A DNA stretch of 64,000 bases, from contig NZ_CP109273.1 in assembly GCF_045209745.1 (NCBI RefSeq), forward strand, positions 4,340,001 through 4,404,000. Reading direction: 5' to 3'. The DNA is from Micromonospora sp045209745. Its GTDB lineage: Bacteria; Actinomycetota; Actinomycetes; Mycobacteriales; Micromonosporaceae. The notes beneath the pieces are model-generated. The model was not told where the DNA came from. It worked only from the letters and a program-made list of their open reading frames with translations, and did no database searches. Both the position numbers and the translations under genes were made by a program. Shown here in pieces: positions 23,938-31,406 of the stretch (position 1 is the first letter of the stretch; each line of letters starts with the position of its first letter).

Positions 23938-24900
23938 TCAGGGTTTGGCGGCGCGGTACCAGGAGGCAGCCCCGGGGTGCAGCGACAGCGGCGCGGTGAC
24001 GATCGCCGAGCGAGGGCTCATCCGCCCCGCCGCCGGGTGCGCGGCGGCCAGTTCGGCCCGGCGCTCCATCAGCAGCCGGGTCACCTGCCGGACCAACCGC
24101 TCCGGCAGGTTGGCCCGGACGATCAGGTAGTTCGGGTTGGCCACCGTGGTCACCGCGTCCACCCCGTACACCGAGCGGGGGATGTCCCGGGAGACGTAGA
24201 CCTGGCCGTAGCGGGCGCGCAACGGCTCGGTCCAGTCGCTGAGGTCCACGATCCGGGTGGCGCTGCGCCCGGCCAGCTCCTTGATGCCCCGCACCGGCAA
24301 CCCGCCGGAGAAGAAGAACGCGTCGATCCGCCCGGAACGGAGCGCGGCCAACGAGTCGTCCAGCCCGAGCCGCTCCCGGCGCACCTCGTCGCCGCCGAGG
24401 CTGGCCACCTCCAACAGCCGGGTCGCGGTGATCTCGGTGCCTGATCCGGGTGCGCCGACGGAGACCCGCCGGCCCTGCAGGTCGGCGACCGTGCGGACCG
24501 GACCGCCGCCCGTGGTGACCAGGTGCAGTTGGTCGTCGTACACCCGGGCGACAGCGTCGACCGAGGGGTTTCCCGCCGTGGTGGTGGGCAGCACGTCGGC
24601 CTGGGTGAAGCCCAGCTCGGCGCCGCCGGAGCCGACCAGCTGGACGTTCTCCGCCGAGGCGGCGGTGATCACCACACTGGCCCGCACGCCGGGCAGTTCC
24701 CGGTTGAGGATGGCCGCCAGGGACTGCCCGAACGCGTAGTAGACGGCGGTGGGGCTGCCGGTGGCGATCCGGATCGACATCGGCTCGGTCGGGGCGTCCC
24801 GGCAGCCGGCGGCGCTCAGGCTCGCGACCAGCAGCACCGTCAACAGGGCTGCCGTCCCCGCGCGGTGGCGACCGGGCGGGCCGGACGAGGTACGACTCAC
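23938..24900 (-). CDS. TAXI-family solute-binding lipoprotein
   Basis: From GTG 24900 (24909 also possible) the protein has 320 residues. The lipoprotein signal ends LLVASLSAAGC, a proper lipobox. The mature part matches the TAXI family: SIRIATGSPTAVYYAFGQSLAAIL, ASAENVQLVGSGGAELGFTQAD, LQGRRVSVGAPGSGTEITATRLLE, and DAFFFSGGLPVRGIKELAG. TAXI proteins deliver substrates such as dicarboxylates or glutamate to TRAP permeases. No DctQM-type membrane gene lies nearby. With the adjacent two-component system it may act as a sensory binding protein instead. Confidence 0.88.
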   Translation of the reverse strand: MSRTSSGPPGRHRAGTAALLTVLLVASLSAAGCRDAPTEPMSIRIATGSPTAVYYAFGQSLAAILNRELPGVRASVVITAASAENVQLVGSGGAELGFTQADVLPTTTAGNPSVDAVARVYDDQLHLVTTGGGPVRTVADLQGRRVSVGAPGSGTEITATRLLEVASLGGDEVRRERLGLDDSLAALRSGRIDAFFFSGGLPVRGIKELAGRSATRIVDLSDWTEPLRARYGQVYVSRDIPRSVYGVDAVTTVANPNYLIVRANLPERLVRQVTRLLMERRAELAAAHPAAGRMSPRSAIVTAPLSLHPGAASWYRAAKP

Positions 24901-24981
24901 GCGGTGCACTGTGCGCCGTCGGGCCGGTGCGCGCAACCCCCTTGGAGGTGGTGTGCCGGGCGGGTGCGCCCCGAGCACCGA

Positions 24982-25719
24982 TCAGCAGGCCGGGCGACGC
25001 GCGGGCGCCACGACCACGCCGCGCGCCGACGGCAGGGCCGCGCCCCGCGCCGTCGCCGCCGCGCGCGCCGGCTCCAGCGCCGCGCTGCTCATGATTCGCG
25101 CCCGGTCCGGGCCGTCGGCCACGCTGACCAGGAAGCAGCCGGTGCCCGGGCGGAGTCGGGCCGGCACGTCGAGCACGGCAGCGCTGCGGATCAGCACCGC
25201 GGCCAGCTCCCGGTCGGTGAGTCGCACGCCGAGGATGTGCCGGCGAACGTGCCGCCCGGCGGCCAGCAGCGCCGAACGCCAGGCCGCCGCCGCGAGCCGG
25301 GTCACCAACCGTCGGCGCGCAGGCGAGGCCCCGGGCAGCGGCCCGCCGAGCAGCTCACGCCGCCCCTGCCACCAGCCCGCGTCCAACATTCGGGTGTACG
25401 CGCCCTGGTGCTCCCGGGGCACCCAGAGCCGGTGCAGCTCGTAGCGGCGGCGCAGGCCCCCGACCGCCACCTCGTGAGTGACCGGGATGTCCAGCCGGGC
25501 GAGCAGCTGCCGCATCCGCTGCGCGGCGTCCTCCCGGTTGAACTCCACCACCCCGGGTGCGTGCGCGGGAAATGCGGCGCTCGGGCGCGCGGCGGTCGGC
25601 GGCGGCGTGCAGCGCCGCAGGCAGGCGGCCTCGAACGCGTCGCCCAGGGTCAGCCAGTCCAGCGGGGATGGCGGCGCCGGGGAGCGGGGCCGGTCGAGCA
25701 GGGCAGGTTCGCGGGTCAA
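24982..25719 (-). CDS. Hypothetical protein, unknown function
   Basis: The 245-residue frame begins at TTG 25719 with AAGGAAG 6 nt upstream. It is Arg/Ala-rich with no signal peptide or membrane segment. There is a central patterned region (REDAAQRMRQLLARLDIPVTHEVAVGGLRRRYELHRLWVPREHQGAYTRMLDAGWW), then a helical part with RLTDRELAAVLIRSAAVLD, ending in a beta-like FLVSVADGPDRARIM. I recognise no family. The 81-bp gap to the TAXI gene on the same strand allows, but does not prove, cotranscription. Confidence 0.65.
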   Translation of the reverse strand: MTREPALLDRPRSPAPPSPLDWLTLGDAFEAACLRRCTPPPTAARPSAAFPAHAPGVVEFNREDAAQRMRQLLARLDIPVTHEVAVGGLRRRYELHRLWVPREHQGAYTRMLDAGWWQGRRELLGGPLPGASPARRRLVTRLAAAAWRSALLAAGRHVRRHILGVRLTDRELAAVLIRSAAVLDVPARLRPGTGCFLVSVADGPDRARIMSSAALEPARAAATARGAALPSARGVVVAPARRPAC

Positions 25720-25825
25720 CGAAGGCTTCCTTGTCGGAGTTTGGGTTGTCCAACCGTGGCCCCTGCGTCGCCGTTACGGAACGGGTCCGGCCCAGCCTTG
25801 AGCAAATCTTGCGGCTGCCCCCTCG

Positions 25826-26623
25826 CTAGAGGTCGGTGACCACCAGATCCACCAGCCGTACCCGGCCGGACGCGGTGGCCTGCTCCACGACGGTGTGCTT
25901 CAACTCCCGCAGTGTGCCGATCAGCTCCGCGGCGGTTCGCGGCCGGGCACCGGCGACGAGCAGGTCACGGACCAGCCGCCCCTTGGTCGCCTTGTTGAAG
26001 TGGCTGACCACCGAGCGTACCGGCACACCGTCGACCTCCCGCTCGTGCAGCACCCGTACGGTGACGGTCCGCTCGGCCAGCTCCCCGCGCGGCGTCCAGG
26101 TGGCCGCGTACGCGGCGGAGCGCAGGTCCAGTACCGGACCCCTGCCGGCGGCGTCGTCCAACACCGGCGCCAGCTCCGTGCGCCAGTACGCCGACAACGC
26201 CCCGACGTCCGGCAGACGAGCGCCGATCGGGCAGCGGTACGGGGGGATCCGGTCGGCCAGTCGGACCGCGCCCCACAGCCCGGAGCTGATCAGGATCGAC
26301 CGGCGGGCCGCCCGCTGCGCGGCAGGTGGCAACGAGGCCAGATCCAGCGCCTCGTAGAGCACCCCGGTATAGAGCCGCTCGGCCGGCGCGGTGGCCGCCT
26401 CCCGCAGTCGGGCATTGCGGCGCAGCTCGCCCCGCTGGCCCTCGCTGAGGCCGAGCGCCGCCCGCGCCGTCGCCTCGTCCGGCCCGGCGCTCAGCGTCAC
26501 CAGAGCGTTCAGCACCCGCTCGCGGGCCGGGTTCAGCGCGGGCAGCGAGAGCCGGTCCGGAGCCCAGCGTCGCCCGGTGCCGGCGTCGGCCTTTCCCTCC
26601 GAGGGCGGCAGCAGGATGAGCAT
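25826..26623 (-). CDS. yaaA: YaaA/UPF0246 family protein (peroxide stress)
   Basis: ATG 26623 with GAGGAG 4 nt upstream gives 265 residues. It starts with the family signature MLILLPPSEGKADAG and continues with LYTGVLYEALDL, SILISSGLWGAVRLADRIPPYRCPIGARLP and the C-terminal SHFNKATKGRLVRDLL. E. coli YaaA lowers free iron during hydrogen peroxide stress, and the fold binds DNA. Length and motifs are normal. The 65-bp gap to the upstream membrane protein gene on the same strand suggests loose linkage only. Confidence 0.92.
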   Translation of the reverse strand: MLILLPPSEGKADAGTGRRWAPDRLSLPALNPARERVLNALVTLSAGPDEATARAALGLSEGQRGELRRNARLREAATAPAERLYTGVLYEALDLASLPPAAQRAARRSILISSGLWGAVRLADRIPPYRCPIGARLPDVGALSAYWRTELAPVLDDAAGRGPVLDLRSAAYAATWTPRGELAERTVTVRVLHEREVDGVPVRSVVSHFNKATKGRLVRDLLVAGARPRTAAELIGTLRELKHTVVEQATASGRVRLVDLVVTDL

Positions 26624-26688
26624 TGGTCTCCTCGACGCGCGGAACGGCGGCGCCCCGCGCGCCGGCCCGGCCAGCGTACGACCCGCCG

Positions 26689-28314
26689 TTACCGCCAGGG
26701 CCGCACCGGGGTGTCGGGGTGGTACACGCGATAGCCGCCGACCTCCCGCACCAGTGCGGCGTCGGCCCGGTCGGCGAGCAGTCTGCGCAGCCGCCGCTCC
26801 ATCGGCGAGCCGATCTCCACCACGTAGCCCGGCCGCTCGGCCCGCCCTACCTGCCGCCAGTACGGCCGGTAGCGGTTCTGCCCGGGGGACAGGTCGCCGT
26901 CGAGCACGCCGCAGACCACCTCCTCGTCCGTGTTGAAGATCAACCGGTTGCAGGTCCAGTAGCCCCCGTACACCTCGCGGGGGCCGTCGGCGCGCAACGC
27001 GGCGGCCAGCTCCCGGGCCTGGCGCTCCTCGGTCCGTGCCGCCGCGGCGCCGGTGACCGCGAAGAGCACGGTGACCACCAGCGTGATCGCGGTCAGCGCC
27101 GCCAGCACCGCGGTGGACAGCGCGCCGGTGAGCCGGCCGAGCGCACCGACCCTGCCCCGCCAGCACGCCACCGCCGCCACCCAGAGCGGCCAGAGCGCCG
27201 CCGGCAGGGACAGTTGCAGCACCGACAGGTAACGGGCGTTGCCCAGCGGGCTGGTCGCAGCGAGCGGGCTGCGCACGTACGACAGCAGGGTCAACGCCGC
27301 ACCGGCGACCAGCGCGAGCTGCACCACCGGCCCGACCCGCTCCCCGCGCGGCGCCCCGGCCGCGCGGCGGTACGCGAGCACCGCGAGCACCGCACCGGCC
27401 AGCAGCAGCACCGGGTACAGGAGGCCGAACCACTGTTGCCAGCGTCCGCAGCCGTTGACCGGGCAGAGCCCGTGCGCCAACGGCACCCCTTCCAGCAGGC
27501 CGCCCCGGACCCGGTCGGACCAGGGCGGGAGCGGCCCGGCCTTGGTGCTGATCTCCCGGAACACCGACAGTGAGTCCTCGCCGGGCGGGGCCCGGAGGTT
27601 GTCGACGATCATCGGTGCCACCCCGACGACGAACCCCGCCACCAGCAGCAGGCCGGACCAGCCGAGCAGTTCCCGCCGCACCGCCCACACCAGGGCAAGC
27701 CCGGCCACCGCCAGGTACGGCAGGATCAGCCAGTCCGACCAGACGGCCAGCCCGGCGAGCAGGCCGAACAGGGCGGCCGCGAGCCGTCGGCGGTGGACCG
27801 TGCGAGCGGCCAGGCCCACGGTGATCAGCAGCATCAACAGCACCGCGGGCTTCACCTCGGGCCGACCACCCACCACGGTGAGTTGGTCGCGCACCACCCG
27901 CTCTCCTCCGAGCGCGAGCAGGCCCACGACGAAGGTCGCGAACCAGGGTGTGCAGAGCCGGCGGGTCAGCCGGTGGATCAGATAGATGAAGGCCGCGTAC
28001 AACGCGAGCATCGGCAGCCGCAGCACCGGCCAGCTCGGCCCGGCCACCGCCACCAGGGGAGCGGCCAGGTACGACTCCAGCATCCCCATGTAGTGCTGGC
28101 CGTAGAGGAAGATTGGGCGTTCCCGGTCCTGCCCGATGTGCAGCGCGGCGAGGCCGAAGGTCGCCTCGTCGCTGTTCGACACCGGCACCGTGTACAGCGT
28201 CAGGACCAGCCGATACCCGACGCCGGCGAGCCCGAACAGCAGCGCGACGAGCGCCGGCCGGTCGAGTCGCGGACGCCATCGCCCACGGTGCTGCTCTGGA
28301 TGTGACACGACCAC
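26689..28314 (-). CDS. Polytopic membrane protein resembling GT-C (family 39-type) glycosyltransferases
   Basis: Starting at GTG 28314 (or 28308), the protein has 541 residues and about eleven hydrophobic segments. After the first segment comes YTVPVSNSDEATFGLAALHI, with an Asp-Glu pair in the first extracytoplasmic loop, as in lipid-linked-sugar-dependent GT-C enzymes. PIFLYGQHYMGMLESYLAAP follows. A C-terminal extracytoplasmic domain contains REVYGGYWTCNRLIFNTDEEVVCGVLD with two cysteines. This fits transfer of a sugar from a polyprenyl carrier to an exported acceptor. The substrate is unknown, and the enzyme class is inferred from topology. Confidence 0.75.
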   Translation of the reverse strand: MVVSHPEQHRGRWRPRLDRPALVALLFGLAGVGYRLVLTLYTVPVSNSDEATFGLAALHIGQDRERPIFLYGQHYMGMLESYLAAPLVAVAGPSWPVLRLPMLALYAAFIYLIHRLTRRLCTPWFATFVVGLLALGGERVVRDQLTVVGGRPEVKPAVLLMLLITVGLAARTVHRRRLAAALFGLLAGLAVWSDWLILPYLAVAGLALVWAVRRELLGWSGLLLVAGFVVGVAPMIVDNLRAPPGEDSLSVFREISTKAGPLPPWSDRVRGGLLEGVPLAHGLCPVNGCGRWQQWFGLLYPVLLLAGAVLAVLAYRRAAGAPRGERVGPVVQLALVAGAALTLLSYVRSPLAATSPLGNARYLSVLQLSLPAALWPLWVAAVACWRGRVGALGRLTGALSTAVLAALTAITLVVTVLFAVTGAAAARTEERQARELAAALRADGPREVYGGYWTCNRLIFNTDEEVVCGVLDGDLSPGQNRYRPYWRQVGRAERPGYVVEIGSPMERRLRRLLADRADAALVREVGGYRVYHPDTPVRPWR

Positions 28315-28428
28315 GCCCCCGTCGTCGTCCCGACGGAGTGTTTCACGTTTGGCGGGGCCGCCGAGGTGGATTGGCTCAGCCGGCCGGCTCGCGTGGCCGT
28401 GTCCGTCTGCGTGTGGCAGGGTTGGCGC

Positions 28429-29469
28429 GTGCCACCCACTCCCGCTGGCCAGCTGGCCGTTCCGAACCTGCACCGGGCTGCGCGGATCGAGGACGCCGTG
28501 CACCAGCTCGTCCAGCGTCGGCTGCGGCGCACCGGCTGGCGGGTCAACATCGTCGCGTACACCGGCTATGGCGCCCCGGGCTGGGTGCGGGTGATGTGCC
28601 GGGTGCTGCTGGGCCGACCGGACACCCGCCAGCGGGGCCGGCTGGACAAGGTCCGCGGCTGGCGCAGCTTCGCCACCCTGCCCAACAAACACGTCACCGT
28701 GACCATTGAGGCCGGCGGGGTGCGACACGAGACGCAGGCCGACCGCAGCGGCTTCGTCGACACGCTCGTCGAGGCAGACCTGCCACCCGGGTGGGGCACG
28801 GTCCGGCTCAGCGTCCCGGACGCCGAGCCGGTCGACGCACCGGTGCGCATCCTCGACCCGGAGGTGAAGCTCGGCATCATCTCCGACATCGACGACACGG
28901 TCATGGTGACCGCGCTGCCCCGGCCGCTGCTCGCCGCGTGGAACACGTTCGTGCTCGACGAACACGCCCGCAACGCCGTGCCCGGCATGGCGGTCCTCTA
29001 CGAGCGGCTGGTCACCGCGCACCCCGGTGCGCCGGTCTTCTACCTCTCCACCGGCGCGTGGAACGTGGCGCCCACGTTGACCCGCTTCCTGTCGCGGCAC
29101 CTCTACCCCGCCGGGCCGCTGCTGCTCACCGACTGGGGCCCGACCGCCGACCGCTGGTTCCGCAGCGGAATGGAACACAAGCGCAGCACCCTGGCCCGGC
29201 TGGCCAAGGAGTTCCCGGACGTGCGCTGGCTGCTGGTCGGCGACGACGGCCAACACGACCAGGAGATCTACCGGGAGTTCGCCGCCGCCCACCCGGAGAA
29301 CGTCGCCGGGGTGGCGATCCGCCGGCTCTCCCCAACCCAGTCGGTGCTGGCCGGTAGCCTGCCCGCCCCGGCCGGCCTGCCGTCATCGGGGCCGGTGGGG
29401 CAGAAGTGGCTGTCCGCGCCCGACGGCGCCGGCCTGTGGCAACTGCTCCGCGAAGCCGGCCTGGTCTGA
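28429..29469 (+). CDS. App1/DUF2183-family phosphatidate phosphatase-like protein
   Basis: GTG 28429 gives 346 residues and places the family start (NLHRAARIEDAVHQLV) near residue 14; the frame is open 63 bp further. The N-terminal part is beta-rich (RVNIVAYTGYGAPGWVRVMCRVLLG, TVTIEAGGVRHETQAD). It is followed by the HAD-type catalytic motif GIISDIDDTVM (Asp154-Asp-Asp-Thr), VFYLSTGAWNVAP, and RWLLVGDDGQHDQEIY. Yeast App1 dephosphorylates phosphatidate. Bacterial members are uncharacterised in detail. The catalytic residues are intact. It stands alone, divergent from the GT-C-like gene. Confidence 0.9.
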   Translation: MPPTPAGQLAVPNLHRAARIEDAVHQLVQRRLRRTGWRVNIVAYTGYGAPGWVRVMCRVLLGRPDTRQRGRLDKVRGWRSFATLPNKHVTVTIEAGGVRHETQADRSGFVDTLVEADLPPGWGTVRLSVPDAEPVDAPVRILDPEVKLGIISDIDDTVMVTALPRPLLAAWNTFVLDEHARNAVPGMAVLYERLVTAHPGAPVFYLSTGAWNVAPTLTRFLSRHLYPAGPLLLTDWGPTADRWFRSGMEHKRSTLARLAKEFPDVRWLLVGDDGQHDQEIYREFAAAHPENVAGVAIRRLSPTQSVLAGSLPAPAGLPSSGPVGQKWLSAPDGAGLWQLLREAGLV

Positions 29470-29499
29470 CCGGGATACCCGAGGCACTACGCCGGTCAG
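29466..29499. terminator. Palindrome spanning both convergent stop codons
   Basis: CTGACCGG (29466-29473) and CCGGTCAG (29492-29499) form an 8-bp stem with an 18-nt loop. The arms include the TGA stop of the App1 gene and, on the other strand, the stop of the SWIM gene. It may serve as a weak two-way terminator. Confidence 0.4.
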
Positions 29500-31406
29500 A
29501 AATCAACCGAACCTGGGGTGTCCCAGGATGAGCGGATCAGCTCTCGCTCGGTGGCGGCGAGGTGGGCAGTCGTGGCGAGCCAGGCCCAGGCGTACCGGTC
29601 CGGGTCGGGATCGGTACGCCGACCGAACGCATCCCGCCCGCGCCGGTCGGACTCGTCGGCGAGCGCGGCGGCCACCGTGGCGGCGGTCGTGAAGCCGGCG
29701 CGGCGCAGCGGACCGGTCAGCCCGGTGCCCTCGCCGCGGGCCGCCTCGACGACGGCGCGGCGACCGCCGGAGACGGACAGCTCCACCAGCCGGCGAACCC
29801 GCCACAGCGGGGACTCCGCGACCGCGTCGACGCCGACGGCGAGGACCGGTTCGGTCATCGCGGCCGGGTCAGGCGGCGGCAGGTGACCGCCCTGGATCTC
29901 GTCGTAGCCGAGGTCCGCCCGGCCGTGCCAGTCCGCCGGCAGCCGGAGCGTCGTGGCGGCACCGGGCACCGGGCCGACCGCGAGCGGGCGCAGCGTGCTG
30001 GCCCGGTCCGGGTCCAGCCGGCCGACCACCCGGATCCGCAGGCCCGGCCGGGAGGCGAGCCGCCGCAGGTTGGCCACGTGGGCCAGCATCGGGTGGGAAT
30101 TGACCGGTGCCAGCCGGATCACCGGCCCGTCCGGCACCGGCACCCGCTCAGGTCCGGCGTCGGTGGCGGGGGCCAGCTCGCGGGCCAGCACCTGGTCGCC
30201 GACGGCACCCAGGACCATCAGGTCACCGCCGACCAGCGCGGTGCCGGCCCGGATCGGGTCGTCCGGGTCGTCGGCAGCGAGTTGGGCGGTCACCACCTCG
30301 GCGAGTGGGCGGGCGAACAGTTCCGCCAGCGGTCCGGTGGCCCAGTCGGTCTCGGTGAGCGGGCTGGCGCGGACCCCCTTGCCGGCGCCGAGCCGGCCGT
30401 CCGGGGAAACGGTGGTGCCGGTGATCCGCAGGCCGCCGCGGGCCAGCACCGCGTGGTTGACCGCGACGGCGCCCATCTCGGTGACCGCCCGGGCGCAGTC
30501 CCGCGCCCGCTCCGGGCCGCCCGGTTTCACGTCGCCGAAGGAGAGCTGGCGCCCGTCGGCGGCGACCAGGTGGGTGACCACCCCGGCGTATCCGTTCGCG
30601 CTGATCACCGGCTCCCGGCAGACGCCGTACACCTCCAGCGTTCCGTCCGGCTGGTAGGCCCGCCGGAGGATGCCGACCAGCGCCGGGTCGGGATCGCCGG
30701 CGGCCAGCCGGCCGACCACGTACAGCAGGTCGTGCAGCACCTCGACCAGCTCGGCCAGCCGGTGGCCGGCCTGTCGTTCCCGGTGGGCGCGCAGGCCACG
30801 GACCGTGCGCAGCGCGGCGCTCTCGGCCCGCGGCAGGCCGGCCAGCCGGGCGCTGTGGGCGGCCCGCAGCAGTTCGGCCTGGGGAACCGCACCGGCGGCC
30901 GGCACGCCGGCCGCGAGCACTGCGGCGGCGGCCCGCCACAGCGCACCGGCGGCGGCCCGTTGCGCCTTCGTCGGTGCCGTGTTCTGGCCGGCACGACCGG
31001 CGGCCGATCTCGCGGTTCGCCCGGTCCGGCCGGTTTTCGCGCCATGGCTGTCCGGAGCGGACGACGCGCCGGCGGACGCCGGGTCGGGATGGGTGGCCGG
31101 ATCGGCGACCGGGCAGGCGACCAGGACCGCGGTCCGGTGCAGACAGCGGGGTGCCAGCAGGCAGCTGCACCGCGCCTGGTGCCCTTCGGTGACCGCGCCG
31201 GTCGGCCCGGGCGTGAGGGTGACCAGGGCCTCGGCGCCGCAGTCGACCGATACGCCGCCGTCGACCCGGTCGACCGGTACCCCGGCCAGCCGTCCGACGG
31301 TGGCGTCCAGCCGCTTGTGCAGCCGGGGTGGCAGGGCGGCCACCGCCGCAGCGGCGACCTCTGGCAGCACCGACGGCAACAGGTCGGTGGGTGTGCGGTC
31401 CGTCAA
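29496..31406 (-). CDS. SWIM zinc-finger protein of the MoxR-VWA operon
   Basis: TTG 31406 overlaps the TGA of the upstream VWA gene as TTGA, with GGAGG 6 nt before it, giving 636 residues. The SWIM motif lies at about residues 80-90: Cys80-x-Cys82, then Cys88-x-His90 (CSCLLAPRCLH). SWIM fingers bind DNA or proteins. An Ala/Gly-rich linker and a long region without recognised domain follow (LVELVEVLHDLLYVVGRLA, LQLSFGDVKPGG-like and NSHPMLAHVANLRRLASRPG segments). The E. coli yeh cluster also contains a SWIM protein (YehQ) beside a MoxR ATPase and a VWA protein. It is the last gene of the operon. Confidence 0.85.
   Translation of the reverse strand: MTDRTPTDLLPSVLPEVAAAAVAALPPRLHKRLDATVGRLAGVPVDRVDGGVSVDCGAEALVTLTPGPTGAVTEGHQARCSCLLAPRCLHRTAVLVACPVADPATHPDPASAGASSAPDSHGAKTGRTGRTARSAAGRAGQNTAPTKAQRAAAGALWRAAAAVLAAGVPAAGAVPQAELLRAAHSARLAGLPRAESAALRTVRGLRAHRERQAGHRLAELVEVLHDLLYVVGRLAAGDPDPALVGILRRAYQPDGTLEVYGVCREPVISANGYAGVVTHLVAADGRQLSFGDVKPGGPERARDCARAVTEMGAVAVNHAVLARGGLRITGTTVSPDGRLGAGKGVRASPLTETDWATGPLAELFARPLAEVVTAQLAADDPDDPIRAGTALVGGDLMVLGAVGDQVLARELAPATDAGPERVPVPDGPVIRLAPVNSHPMLAHVANLRRLASRPGLRIRVVGRLDPDRASTLRPLAVGPVPGAATTLRLPADWHGRADLGYDEIQGGHLPPPDPAAMTEPVLAVGVDAVAESPLWRVRRLVELSVSGGRRAVVEAARGEGTGLTGPLRRAGFTTAATVAAALADESDRRGRDAFGRRTDPDPDRYAWAWLATTAHLAATERELIRSSWDTPGSVDF

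Noticed and set aside
25826..28279. A single 817-codon frame joining YaaA to upstream sequence
   Set aside because: The YaaA family N-terminus (MLILLPPSEGKA) with its own ribosome site lies at 26623. The upstream part is a shadow of the GT-C-like gene.
9250..28314. A secondary-metabolite biosynthetic cluster
   Set aside because: No PKS, NRPS, terpene or RiPP core gene is present. The acyltransferases and glycosyltransferases fit envelope glycan synthesis.
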